From an uncultured Clostridium sp. (GTDB taxonomy: Bacteria; Bacillota; Clostridia; TANB77; CAG-508): a DNA stretch of 27,370 nucleotides. The stretch lies in the NCBI GenBank assembly GCA_900553225.1, contig USCV01000016.1, forward strand, positions 1 to 27,370, given 5' to 3'. Positions 7,759-17,366 of the stretch are shown piece after piece. The notes under the pieces were generated by a model. The model had not been told where the DNA came from. It saw nothing but the letters and a program-made list of their open reading frames with translations, and did not search any database. Every line of letters starts with the position of its first letter. The stretch's first letter is position 1. The translations under genes and the position numbers were made by a program.

Positions 7759-9205
7759 ATGAAAACAAATGAAACAATAATGCAGTATTTTGAATGGTAT
7801 TATCCAGCAAATTGTACATTATGGCATAAAGTAAAAAAGGATGCTGTAAATTTGAGAAATTTGGGTATTAGTATGGTATGGCTTCCACCAGCATATAAAG
7901 GGTCAGGAGGAGTGTATGATACCGGATATGCTGTATATGATTTATATGATTTAGGTGAATTTAATCAAAAGGGTTCTGTGCCAACTAAATATGGATTAAA
8001 AGACCAATATATAGAAGCAATTGAATCATTACATAGAAACGATATAAAGGTGATTGCAGATATAGTATTTAATCAAAAAATGGGAGCAGATGAAACAGAA
8101 GAGGTGCTTGCAATAGAGCAAAATCAAAATGACAGAAATATTGATGAAGGTCAATATCAAACTATTTTGGCATGGACAAAATACAATTTTTTAGAAAGAA
8201 ATAACAAATATTCAAATTTTAAATGGAATTGGACACATTTCCATGGCGTGGATTGGGATGAAAGAACAAAGAAAAGTGCAATTTTTAAATTCTATGGAAA
8301 GCATTGGGACTTAGATGTTGATAGAGAGAATGGAAACTTTGATTATTTAATGGGTGCTGATGTAGACTTAAATAATGTTGACGTTGTTGAAGAATTAAAA
8401 AATTGGGGAAAATGGTATTTGAAATTTACTGGAATTGACGGATTTAGATTAGATGCAGTAAAGCATATAAGAGAAAGTTTTTTCAAAGATTGGATAGATT
8501 GCATGAGAGAGTTTTCAGGAAAAAACTTATTTGCAGTTGGTGAATATTGGAATAACAATATAGATGTTTTAAAAGATTATCTAAAAAAATGTTATTATAA
8601 TATTAGTTTATTTGACATTCCTTTACATTACAATTTTTATAATGCATCTAATAGTATGCGGTAATTATGATATGAGAAAAATACTTGATAATACACTAGT
8701 TAAAGAACTACCCCAAAATGCAGTTACATTTGTTGACAATCATGATACACAAAAAGGACAATCACTAGAGTCTGAGATACAAATGTGGTTTAAACCACTT
8801 GCATATTCATTAATAATGCTTAGGGAGGAAGGTATTCCCTGTTTATTTTATGGGGATTATTACGGTGTGAAAGATGATATTTCGCTTTCAATGAAAACAA
8901 AAATTGATCCAATTTTACTTGCTAGAAAAAAGTATGCATATGGTGAACAAGTGGATTATTTTGATAACGAGAATATAATAGGTTGGGTTAGAGAGGGAGA
9001 TAAAGAACATAAAGATTCTGGACTTGTTGTTATTATGTCGGATAATGCAGGTGGGTCAAAGCAAATGAATGCAGGTGAAAATTTAGCAAATTGTGTTTTA
9101 GTAGATATAACAGGAAATATGAAAGAAAATGTATATATAGATAAGGATGGAAATGGTATATTTTATTGTGATGGCGGTAGTGTTTCTATTTGGGTGAAGA
9201 AATAA
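7759..9205 (+). CDS. Cytoplasmic alpha-amylase (GH13), read through a +1 shift at an in-frame CGG codon
   Basis: With the C at 8659 skipped the product is 481 residues, the size of mature Bacillus liquefying amylases, and has no signal peptide. It hydrolyses internal alpha-1,4 bonds of starch or glycogen. Region I is VIADIVFNQKMGAD. Region II is GFRLDAVKH with nucleophile Asp232, and region III is VGEYW with acid/base Glu262; both precede the shift. Region IV FVDNHDT with the third catalytic Asp (about 329) follows it. The shift enters at MGNYDMRKIL, matching the Gly-Gly-Tyr-Asp-Met-Arg stretch of Bacillus amylases. Frame 0 stops right after CGG (CGG TAA), giving 301 residues without region IV. 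Downstream sequence is undecayed to a normal end and terminator. Confidence 0.92.
8659..8661 (+). other. In-frame CGG +1 frameshift site 2 (alpha-amylase)
   Basis: Codon 301 reads ATG CGG TAA, so frame 0 ends immediately. Skipping C8659 gives ATG GGT AAT = Met-Gly-Asn and restores homology to GH13 amylases. Confidence 0.88.
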
Positions 9206-9207
9206 AT

Positions 9208-9256
9208 AATATAGTAAAAAAATACAACAATTTATGTTGTATTTTTTTACTATATT
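9208..9256. terminator. Bidirectional terminator between alpha-amylase and tRNA-Arg
   Basis: A perfect 21-bp stem (9208-9228 with 9236-9256) around a 7-base loop contains runs of seven A and seven T. It lies between two convergent transcription units and can serve both. Confidence 0.9.
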
Positions 9257-9267
9257 ATTTTTGACAA

Positions 9268-9344
<77 letters not shown>

Positions 9345-9356
9345 ATGACAAAAATT

Positions 9357-9385
9357 ATACTATCATATTATTATGTATGTGTCAA
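9357..9385 (-). promoter_or_regulatory. Promoter of tRNA-Arg
   Basis: On the minus strand TTGACA (9380-9385) and TAGTAT (9357-9362) are separated by 17 bases and lie just upstream of the tRNA 5' end at 9344. A second -10-like TATAAT overlaps. Confidence 0.7.
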
Positions 9386-9658
9386 TAGAAAAGATAAAAA
9401 TAAAGTAAATTTTTTGAATTAAGTTTTTTTAGATGTTGATCTTACAATAGACGTTAGTTTTACAAACTATATTTTACTTTTACAATTCACTAAATTTATG
9501 AAAAGATAAAATATGAGTAACAAGATGTGCAAAATGTAAAAAAATTAAAGAAGAAAGATGAAAATTATTTAATTGTAATGAAATTGTAAAGAAAAATCAA
9601 AAGATGTGTATCCGTAGAAATAAAAGGATACTATTGAAAAATAAATAAAATATGCTTA
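9386..9658. other. Spacer upstream of the surface-protein promoter
   Basis: AT-rich, with no credible ORF. The only structure seen is a short GTATCC/GGATAC inverted repeat near 9608-9631. It could hold regulator sites for the surface protein, but no known motif is recognisable. Confidence 0.4.
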
Positions 9659-9687
9659 TTGACGATTGAATCTAATGTCAGTATAAT
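9659..9687 (+). promoter_or_regulatory. Promoter of the giant surface protein
   Basis: TTGACG (9659-9664) and a consensus TATAAT (9682-9687) lie 17 bases apart, about 87 bases before the ATG at 9774, leaving a leader of roughly 80 bases. Confidence 0.75.
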
Positions 9688-9773
9688 AAAATCAACTTAA
9701 TACGTTATGCGTTAAAATAAAGAATTATTAAATTTTATTGTGCGTAAAATTTAATGTAAGGAAGGTAGATAGA

Positions 9774-12700
9774 ATGAGTAAACAGGAAAAGATACTAACA
9801 TCAAAAAATATTATATTTAAAATTACAATTTGTTTTATGATAACTATAATATTAAGCACGAGCTGTACTAATATTATAGTAGCTACTACAAATGAAATAG
9901 ATAATAAAGAACAGGCGATTCAAAAAGAAAATGAAAATATACAAATAAATAATAAAAAAGAGCTGAATGATAGTGAACAAAAAACAATAAATGCGAATGA
10001 AGAAAAAACTCAAAATATGGAGAAATTGCAGACACAAAATGAAAATGAATCTACCAATAATGATATTGGCAAATCTATTTTAGCATCAGATACAATACTT
10101 GGAGAAGAAGCTAAAATTTCATCTGCACAAATTATTGAAAGGAAAACTGGTATAGGTCCATTTGATGAGAATGATGAGGCCGGAAACGATAGTTCAGAAA
10201 GTAACAATATTGTTAGATCTTTCGATAAAATAACATGGACTGTAGAATGTACAATGGTACTAAAAGATAGTTCAGACCAAAAAAGTTATAGAGGAGGGGT
10301 TGTTGAAGTCAAAGCAGAGCTTCCAAATACGTGTAGTAATGTAGTTAAATGGGACTTAACATCAATGGCTTGGGCGCAAAATGCAACAGTATCTAAAGAT
10401 GGGAGAATATTTACAGCCAAGTATCAAATGAAAACGTCAGAAGTGACAGTGCCAGGGAAACAAACATTAGGTTTTTGTTTAGATGTATTAAATGCACAAC
10501 ATGGCCTAGAAATTTCGCCGGAATTTACTATAGGAGTGTTAGGAAACAGTGATAGTGAAAAGTATAAAATAAAAAATGTTGATGTAGTTTATGTTAGTGC
10601 AGCTCCAAAATACAATATTGTTTTACAAAGCAATAAAGCATTACAAAACAAAGTGGAAGTTGATTTAGGAGAAGGAGAAGTTCCACGGAAAAATGTATGG
10701 ATATGGAATAATGCTAGAATTATATAATCAAGATAAAGACAAAGGGATTAAAGGTATAGAATATCCAACTGGAGAAATAACGTTTGATATAAATTTAAAA
10801 TTAGAGAGAAGCTCTTTTAATAATAAACAGTTAGAAGATATAACTTCAAAATGTAATCCTGTATTATGGAATTACAGTTTGAATGGTAGTACAAAAGGAC
10901 TAGTAGATGGTAGGGAAATTTATACTAATGGAAATTTATATCAGAGATTGATTGATTCTATGCCATTAGGTACAATTGTAAAAGATAGAACATATCATAC
11001 AAAAAATTCAGGTAATATATCTATGCTACAAAATGGTTCAAATATAAAAGTAACAATATCTAATTATAAACTAGATGGAATTTTTCCAATATATAATTAT
11101 AAAGATTATACAAACCGTATCAAAACACCAAGTTATGGTGAAAACGAAGGTATATTTCATGTAACACATTTTCAGATATTTGTACCGGAAAATGAAGAAA
11201 GTACAATGGCAGATAGAAATTATTATTTGACAGTAACTGATGAAAATTTAAAAGCAGAGTCTATATCTGGTGCACAAGTAAATAAACAAGAAAAAGAAAA
11301 TGATGATAAAGTCACAATACAACATATAATATATTCAGCAGAAAAATATTCCCACTCAATGTTACTAGTTAGTGAACAAGAAAAAAATCAACCATTGGGA
11401 AGTTCTTTTAGCAGTGGAGATTCCCAGGTAGCTATAGGACAGACATTTGAAATGCGTGCACGTTCAAAATTAGCTTCTACAAATTCATTTGACATAAATT
11501 CAATGTGCAAATTTATAAAATTTGATGGAAGTGCGGTTGAACCAATAAAATATCAGGATGGAAGTGTATATAAGAAACACTATTTTAATGGTAGTATGGA
11601 ATTTAAGGTTTGGTATGTAACCAAGAAAGATGGTACAAATTGGATTGATCAAAAAGAAATGAATAATGCTAACATAGAAAATATGAATATATACGAAAAC
11701 ATAGAAGACATACCAAATGGAGATACTTGCGTTGGAATGTTTTTTGAGTCAATAGGAGGCAATTTAGCAGTTTCATCTGGAACAAGTAATGCTATAGGGA
11801 TAAGGTTTAAGGTTAAAGAAACAGCTAAAATAGGAAGTACATATGGTTTCACACAAAGAACAAAATATTGGAAAGATGAATTGAATAGAAATATATATAC
11901 AATAACAAATAAAGACGTAGTATATCCGGATTTGACTTGGGATTCTAAGAATTTGCAATATGTAAAAACTGAATACGACGAAAATGGTACAATGATAGCA
12001 GGGACACATAGAGGTGGAACTGTTTATGGAAATACAATTTTAGTATTAGGTGCGGAATTAAAAGTAACAAGAAATGTGGACGAAAAATTAGAAGATGGAA
12101 AACAAAAGAGTGTATATGATATTGGAAAAAACGAATATGATGTTATATATAAAGTTTCTCCAAGTATTACAAATAATTTTTCGAACAATAAAGTAACTGG
12201 TATTAATCTAAAAATAACAGATACACTTCCAAAAGGGATTAAATATATATCGGGAAGTTGCAATTATGAAGAACCTGAAATAACAAATAACGAAGATGAA
12301 ACTACCGTACTTACATGGTATAAATATAACTGTTCAATTGGAGAAGACATTGAGCCAATAACTTATAAAGCACATATTAGTGAGGAAACAGATAATGGAA
12401 CACAGTTTGAAACAAAAACGGTTGTACAGGAAGTTATTGCGGAAAATGAAGTGAGTAAAATAGGAAATTCAAGAATTGAATTAAGAACAGCCAAAAACAC
12501 AATACAAGTTGTGAATTTACAAAGTTATAGTTTTTACAAAACGACAGATACACCAGTAATAGAAGCAAATGGAATAGGACATTACAAGATAACAACGATA
12601 AATAAAACAGACAGCAAAATTGCAGATTTTCAATTATTAGACATTTTACCATACAATGGTGATAATAGAGGAACATCATTTAATGGAACATATATAGTAG

Positions 12701-15189
12701 AAAAAATTCAAATTAAACAAGTGAATTCTGAAAACAAAATAATAGATAATTCGAATTTAAATTTATATATTACAAATGATAGTAGTGTAAGAGAAAATGT
12801 AACTGCAAAAGATGAGAATTTGGGAACAGGAAGTATTTGGGAGAAAGCTTATAGTGAAAAAATAAATAAAATGATAACAGGATATGCAATAACTGGGGAA
12901 TTAGGTGAAAAAGTCAAATTAGAGGTAGATATATATCTTAAGACAGATGGAAATAAATCAAAGGACGTATATAATAATTCTGCAACAGCACAAACAAATA
13001 GTTTAACAGAAGAAATGAAAACTCCTGCAGTTCAAATAAGCGTTATAAGTAGAAAGCTTGAAGGAAAAGTATGGTTTGATAAAAACAAAAATGGACTTAT
13101 TGATAATGAAGAAGAGTATTTATCTGGCATAAGAGTAAGTTTAGTAAAAGCAGATGGAACAGAAAGCTTTGATGTTGACGGACAAGTAATTGGTGAACAA
13201 ATAACAAATGAAAATGGATATTACAGTTTTGAAAATATGCAAAAGGGTAAATATAAAGTATTAATTAAATTAGATAATGATAAATATGAAATTACGAAAA
13301 AAGATGTGGGATCTAATGAAGAAATTAATAGCAAATTTAATTTAGATTACTTAACAGATATAATTAATAATTTTGATAGCAATGATGTGCCATCAATAAC
13401 TGTAAAAAATATAAATGCTGGAATTAAATATAAAGATACATCGGTTTTAGTACATCATTATATTGAAGGAACGACTACGAAACTGAGTGATGATGTAACT
13501 ATTAATGGGATGATTGATGATGAATATATTACTAATGTAGCAAATGACATTCCAGCAAATTATGAAGTAGCATTGATTCCAGATAATGCAAAAGGGTTAA
13601 TGACAAAACAACAAATAGTAGTAACTTATTATTATAAATTGAAAACACCAATAATTGAAAACTTAAATATTTCTAAAGATACTACAATAGAAAAGATAAC
13701 AGATATTGAGGAAAGAGTTCCATACGAAATGAATTATAAAGCTATGATAGACCAATATATAGAAAATGCACAATTAACGATAATTGATGAGCTACCTTAT
13801 AAAATAAATGTAGCAAAGTCAAATTTACAAGAAGGTACATATGATCCAATTAACAGAATAATTACTTGGAAAGAAAATATAACCAATATTAATACATTTG
13901 CAAATGGGAAAAAAGAAATAGTCATTACAAAAAATATAGAATTGGTGTATGACGACATAAACGTAAATGATAATAAAGTTACAAATAAGGTAAAAGCAAT
14001 ACTAGAACTTGAGACACCAAATACACAAGATACTGTAGAGACAACTAAAAGCATAGATACTGAATATTTAGTTAATATAACTGTTCATAAAAATTGGATA
14101 GATAATAATGATAGTTATGGTAAGAGACCAGAAAATATTATCTTACAAATAAAAAATAAACAAACTCAAGAAATTGTACAAAGTTATAAATTACCAAAAT
14201 CAGAATTATCACATATATTTACTGGACTTGCAAAATATAATGAATCTGGAGATAAAATTGAATATATTGTTGAAGAAAAAGAAGAAAAAGAGGGAGATTT
14301 ATTTTACTATAGTACTCAAATTGGACAAATGCAAGATGTAGAACAAGACAATAAAGAAATTACTATAACAAATACTATAGCAAAGATTCCGTCTAAAGTA
14401 ATAGTAGAATACATTGATAAATCAACTAATGAAAAATTAAATAATGATATTGTTATAGATGGATATGTAAATGATGAATATAGTACAGATAAAAAGAACA
14501 TAGAATATTATAATTTCGTGGAAAGCACAAACAATACAACAGGGAATATGTCTGAGAAAACAACAGTTGTTAAATATTATTATGAAAAACAAATATTTAA
14601 TTTAAAAATAGATAAATGGGTAGATAGCATAAAAATCAATGGAAATACTAAAAAAGCACAAACAATATATACAAAAAACGAAATATATAAAATTGATATT
14701 AGTAAAAAAGATATCAATAGTACAGATTTAAAGATAATATATAAAATTAGAATTTCAAATAATGGAGAAATAGATGGAAATATAAAAAGCATTAGCGAAA
14801 TAATTCCTTCAGGATATAGTTTCTATCAAGAAGATAACGAAATTAAATGGACACAAGAAAATGGAATGCTTATAACTAAGTTTTTACCAGGAGAGACAAT
14901 AAAACCAGGAGAATATAAAGAAATATCAATTGTTTATAGGTGGAATAATACCTTAGATAATTTTGGCATAAAGCAAAATACAGCAACAATTTTAGAAAGC
15001 GATAATCCGGCAGGATTTATGGATGCTAATAAAGAAGATGATATTTCAAATTCAAAAATACTATTTTCAGCGACAACTGGCATAGAATTAAAAAATGACA
15101 TAATAATTATTGCAGGAGCATTAATTATATTAATTGGTAGTATTGGAGGAGTAATATTTAATAAAATAAAAGGAAAAAATAAGAAATAA
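9774..15189 (+). CDS. Giant secreted surface protein (SdrD_B, MucBP and Cna-B domains), read through a +1 shift at an in-frame CGG codon
   Basis: Start ATG 9774 has GGAAGG at a good distance; a GTG at 9738 in the same frame lacks one. Skipping C10686 gives 1804 residues. Residues 1-37 are a signal peptide. A Glu/Asn/Lys-rich linker runs to about 100. Beta-rich DUF11-like modules follow (for example about 760-870, LKITDTLPKGIKYISGS). Then come an SdrD_B module (about 1093-1220, GKVWFDKNKNGLIDNEEE), MucBP-like modules (about 1224-1290 and 1540-1605, each ending VVxYYYxxK), a Cna-B module between them (VHKNWIDNNDSYGKRP), and a final membrane helix (about 1775-1797) with basic tail KGKNKK. No LPxTG motif is seen; SATTGIEL precedes the helix. 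It is probably a wall or membrane-anchored adhesin. Frame 0 would stop 13 codons after CGG, releasing only about 317 residues. Confidence 0.88.
10686..10688 (+). other. In-frame CGG +1 frameshift site 3 (surface protein)
   Basis: GTT CCA CGG A becomes GTT CCA GGA = Val-Pro-Gly when C10686 is skipped. About 1,500 codons of open frame then follow without interruption. In frame 0 a TAA occurs 13 codons later. Confidence 0.85.
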
Positions 15190-15212
15190 ATTTATAAAAA
15201 TATTATTTTAAA

Positions 15213-15252
15213 AAAAAGATTGAAAGTTTTTCAGATAACTTTCAATCTTTTT
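15213..15252. terminator. Bidirectional terminator shared by the surface protein and YhbY
   Basis: A perfect 16-bp stem (15213-15228 with 15237-15252), A-rich at one foot and T-rich at the other, sits 24 bases after the surface-protein stop. The stop codon of the convergent YhbY gene (15242-15244) lies inside its 3' arm, so the YhbY tail codons form part of the terminator. Confidence 0.88.
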
Positions 15253-15535
15253 CTAACTTTATTTTAGGATTTTCCTTTCTTTGACGATAAAGAATAATTT
15301 TATTTCCTATAGTTTGGACTAATGTACTATTCGTTTTTTCAGATATTTCATGCGCTAAGGACTTAACAGTTTCAGGAGCTGTTTCTAAAACCGAAATTTT
15401 TATTAACTCCCTTGCCTCTAAAGCGTCATTTAATTGGTTTATTAAATTTATAGAAATTCCAGATTTGCCAATTTGAAAAATTGGAGTAATAGTACTTGCT
15501 TGGGCTTTTAAATAAGCTCTTTGTTTGCTTGTCAT
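15242..15535 (-). CDS. yhbY: YhbY-family RNA-binding protein (CRS1-YhbY domain)
   Basis: 97 residues from ATG 15535, eight bases after an AAGGAAG site; a longer in-frame start at 15652 would add a hydrophobic stretch not found in the family. One CRM domain fills the protein: MTSKQRAYLKAQASTITPIF, then the GxxG-type loop GKSGIS, LNDALEARELIKISVLE, and the closing strand GNKIILYRQR. YhbY associates with the pre-50S ribosomal subunit in E. coli and is thought to act in ribosome assembly. It is transcribed convergently to the surface protein and divergently from the ABC operon. Confidence 0.92.
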   Translation of the reverse strand: MTSKQRAYLKAQASTITPIFQIGKSGISINLINQLNDALEARELIKISVLETAPETVKSLAHEISEKTNSTLVQTIGNKIILYRQRKENPKIKLEKD

Positions 15536-15566
15536 TAATATACTTCCTTTCATTAAATATATTAAT

Positions 15567-15595
15567 ATTTTACAACAAAAAGGTAATAAAATCAA
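15567..15595 (-). promoter_or_regulatory. Promoter of yhbY
   Basis: On the minus strand TTGATT (15590-15595) and TAAAAT (15567-15572) are 17 bases apart, about 30 bases before the ATG at 15535. Confidence 0.5.
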
Positions 15596-15639
15596 GATAT
15601 ATAAGATTGTAAATTCTATGTGAAAAAAATAAAAAAATA

Positions 15640-15668
15640 TTGAAAGATACATATGAAAATGATAATAT
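15640..15668 (+). promoter_or_regulatory. Promoter of the ABC transporter operon
   Basis: TTGAAA (15640-15645) and TAATAT (15663-15668) lie 17 bases apart, about 44 bases before the first gene. Confidence 0.6.
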
Positions 15669-15711
15669 TTATTTTAGAAATTATTGGAAAAAATAGTAAG
15701 AGGAGGAATTA

Positions 15712-16668
15712 GTGTTGATTGAAGTTAAAAATGTAACCAAAAAGTATGGACATTTTGTAGCTGTGAAAGATTTAAATTTTAAGATAAACGATGGCGAAAT
15801 TATTGGACTACTTGGACCGAACGGTGCAGGGAAAAGTACAACGATGAACATGATGACAGGTTTTATTGAAGCTACAGAAGGAAAAATTTTAATTAATGGA
15901 AATGATATTTCAAAAAAGAGCAAAGAAGCAAAAAAACAAATAGGTTATATGCCAGAAAGTGTACCACTATATTATGATTTGACTGTAAAGGAATTTATTA
16001 ATTATATGGCAGAATTGAAATATGTTCCTAAAAAAGAAAGAAACGTGAAAATTCAAGAAGTTATTGAAAAGGTTGGACTCGAAGATGTAAAAAATAGATT
16101 GATTAAAAATTTATCTAGAGGATATAAACAAAGAGTAAGCCTAGCAGGAGCAATTGTGGGAGATCCTAAGATTTTAATATTAGATGAACCAACAGTGGGA
16201 TTAGATCCAAAACAAATTGTAGAGGTAAGAGATTTAATTAAATCTTTAGGGAAAAAACATACAGTGATATTAAGTTCACACATTTTATCCGAAATTAGTC
16301 AAATTTGTGATAAGGTTATTATTATTAATAAAGGAAAAATTGTGGCTATTGATACACCAAGCAATTTAGAAAATATAGTAAATAGTAATAATAGTATTAT
16401 TGTAACAGTTGAGGATAAAGAACAAAAAATGTTAAGTTTAAAGCGAAAATATCAGGAAATTTCAGATATTAAATTAATGAAAGACAATGAAGATGGTACA
16501 AAACAATATTGTATATATCCAAATGGAGAGATAGATTTAAGAAAAACATTATTTGATATTTTACCAAAAGAGAATATTACAATTTTTGAACTTAAAAAGT
16601 CAGAGGCAACATTAGAGGATGCATTCATTGATTTAATTAACAAAAATACAGAAGGAGGAGAAGATTAA
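15712..16668 (+). CDS. ABC transporter ATP-binding protein (GldA-like)
   Basis: 318 residues. A GAGGAGG site lies five bases before GTG 15712 and eight before TTG 15715; either could be used, and the second gives the common MIEVKNVTKKYG start. Walker A is GPNGAGKST (about 35-43), the Q-loop area IGYMPES, the signature LSRGYKQRVS (about 133), Walker B ILILDEP (about 153), and the H-loop VILSSHI. The long C-terminal part after residue 215 is typical of ABC-2 export ATPases. Together with the next two genes it forms the three-part layout of Gld-type (gliding-associated) ABC systems, which in non-gliding Firmicutes have an unknown substrate. One base separates it from the permease ATG region. Confidence 0.92.
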   Translation: MLIEVKNVTKKYGHFVAVKDLNFKINDGEIIGLLGPNGAGKSTTMNMMTGFIEATEGKILINGNDISKKSKEAKKQIGYMPESVPLYYDLTVKEFINYMAELKYVPKKERNVKIQEVIEKVGLEDVKNRLIKNLSRGYKQRVSLAGAIVGDPKILILDEPTVGLDPKQIVEVRDLIKSLGKKHTVILSSHILSEISQICDKVIIINKGKIVAIDTPSNLENIVNSNNSIIVTVEDKEQKMLSLKRKYQEISDIKLMKDNEDGTKQYCIYPNGEIDLRKTLFDILPKENITIFELKKSEATLEDAFIDLINKNTEGGED

Positions 16669-16669
16669 A

Positions 16670-17354
16670 ATGTGGCCAATTATAAAAAAAGAAGTAAAAA
16701 GTTACTTTTTATCTCCAGTTGCATATGTATTTATAGGATTGTTCTTAGCTATGCGGGAGTATATTTTTCTACTTAGATGTGTACATGTATTCAAGTACAA
16801 ATTTTGAATATATGTTTTATTCAGCTTCAACAATATTAACATTTATTATTCCAATATTAACAATGAGAATGTTTTCAGAGGAGAGAAAAAATGGAACAGA
16901 GCAGCTATTATATACTTCTCCAAGAACTATAACATCAATTGTTCTAGGAAAATTTATTTCAGCTGTAATAGTTGTAATAATATGTGAATTATTTACATTA
17001 ATGTATTTTGGAATTTTATCATATTTTGGAAAACCACACTTAGGTACTGCGGTTGTAACATTAATAGGATTTTTACTACTTGCTATGGCATATATAGCTT
17101 TTGGTATGTTTGCGTCAAGTATAACTGAAAATCAAATTATAGCAGCAGTAATTACAATGGCTGGATTTATTTTTATGTGGTTTATGCCAAGTTTTTATAA
17201 TGGATTATCGCAATTTTCTCTTATGAATGTTTTTAGTACTACTTTCCCACAGGGAATAATGACATTGCAGGGGGTAACATTATTTTTATCCTTTACAGCA
17301 TTATTTATAATACTAACAATTATTGTAATAAGTAGAAGAAAAAGTGTTAAATAG
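16670..17354 (+). CDS. ABC-2 type permease (GldF-like), read through a +1 shift at an in-frame CGG codon
   Basis: ATG 16670 follows GAAGGAGGAG and the ATPase stop by one base. Skipping C16754 gives 227 residues, the usual size for this permease. It starts MWPIIKKEVKSYFLSPVAYV, then GLFLAMGSIFFYLDVYM across the shift, and about six membrane segments (PILTMRMFSEERKNGTEQ cytoplasmic loop, typical of the family). Frame 0 ends within 18 codons of CGG. Without the shift the remaining frame has only a poor internal GTG (16779) and lacks the first membrane helix. Tight coupling to intact genes on both sides argues that the gene is under selection. Confidence 0.9.
16754..16756 (+). other. In-frame CGG +1 frameshift site 4 (ABC permease)
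   Basis: Codon 29 reads ATG CGG GAG; skipping C16754 gives ATG GGG AGT = Met-Gly-Ser and completes the first membrane helix. Confidence 0.86.
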
Positions 17355-17366
17355 GAGGATAAAGCA

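Noticed and set aside
9738..9773. GTG start at 9738 for the surface protein
   Set aside because: No ribosome binding site and no signal-peptide logic; ATG 9774 has GGAAGG and directly precedes the signal peptide.
15536..15652. N-terminal extension of YhbY to 15652
   Set aside because: It adds a hydrophobic stretch foreign to the family and overlaps the promoter; ATG 15535 has a good ribosome binding site.
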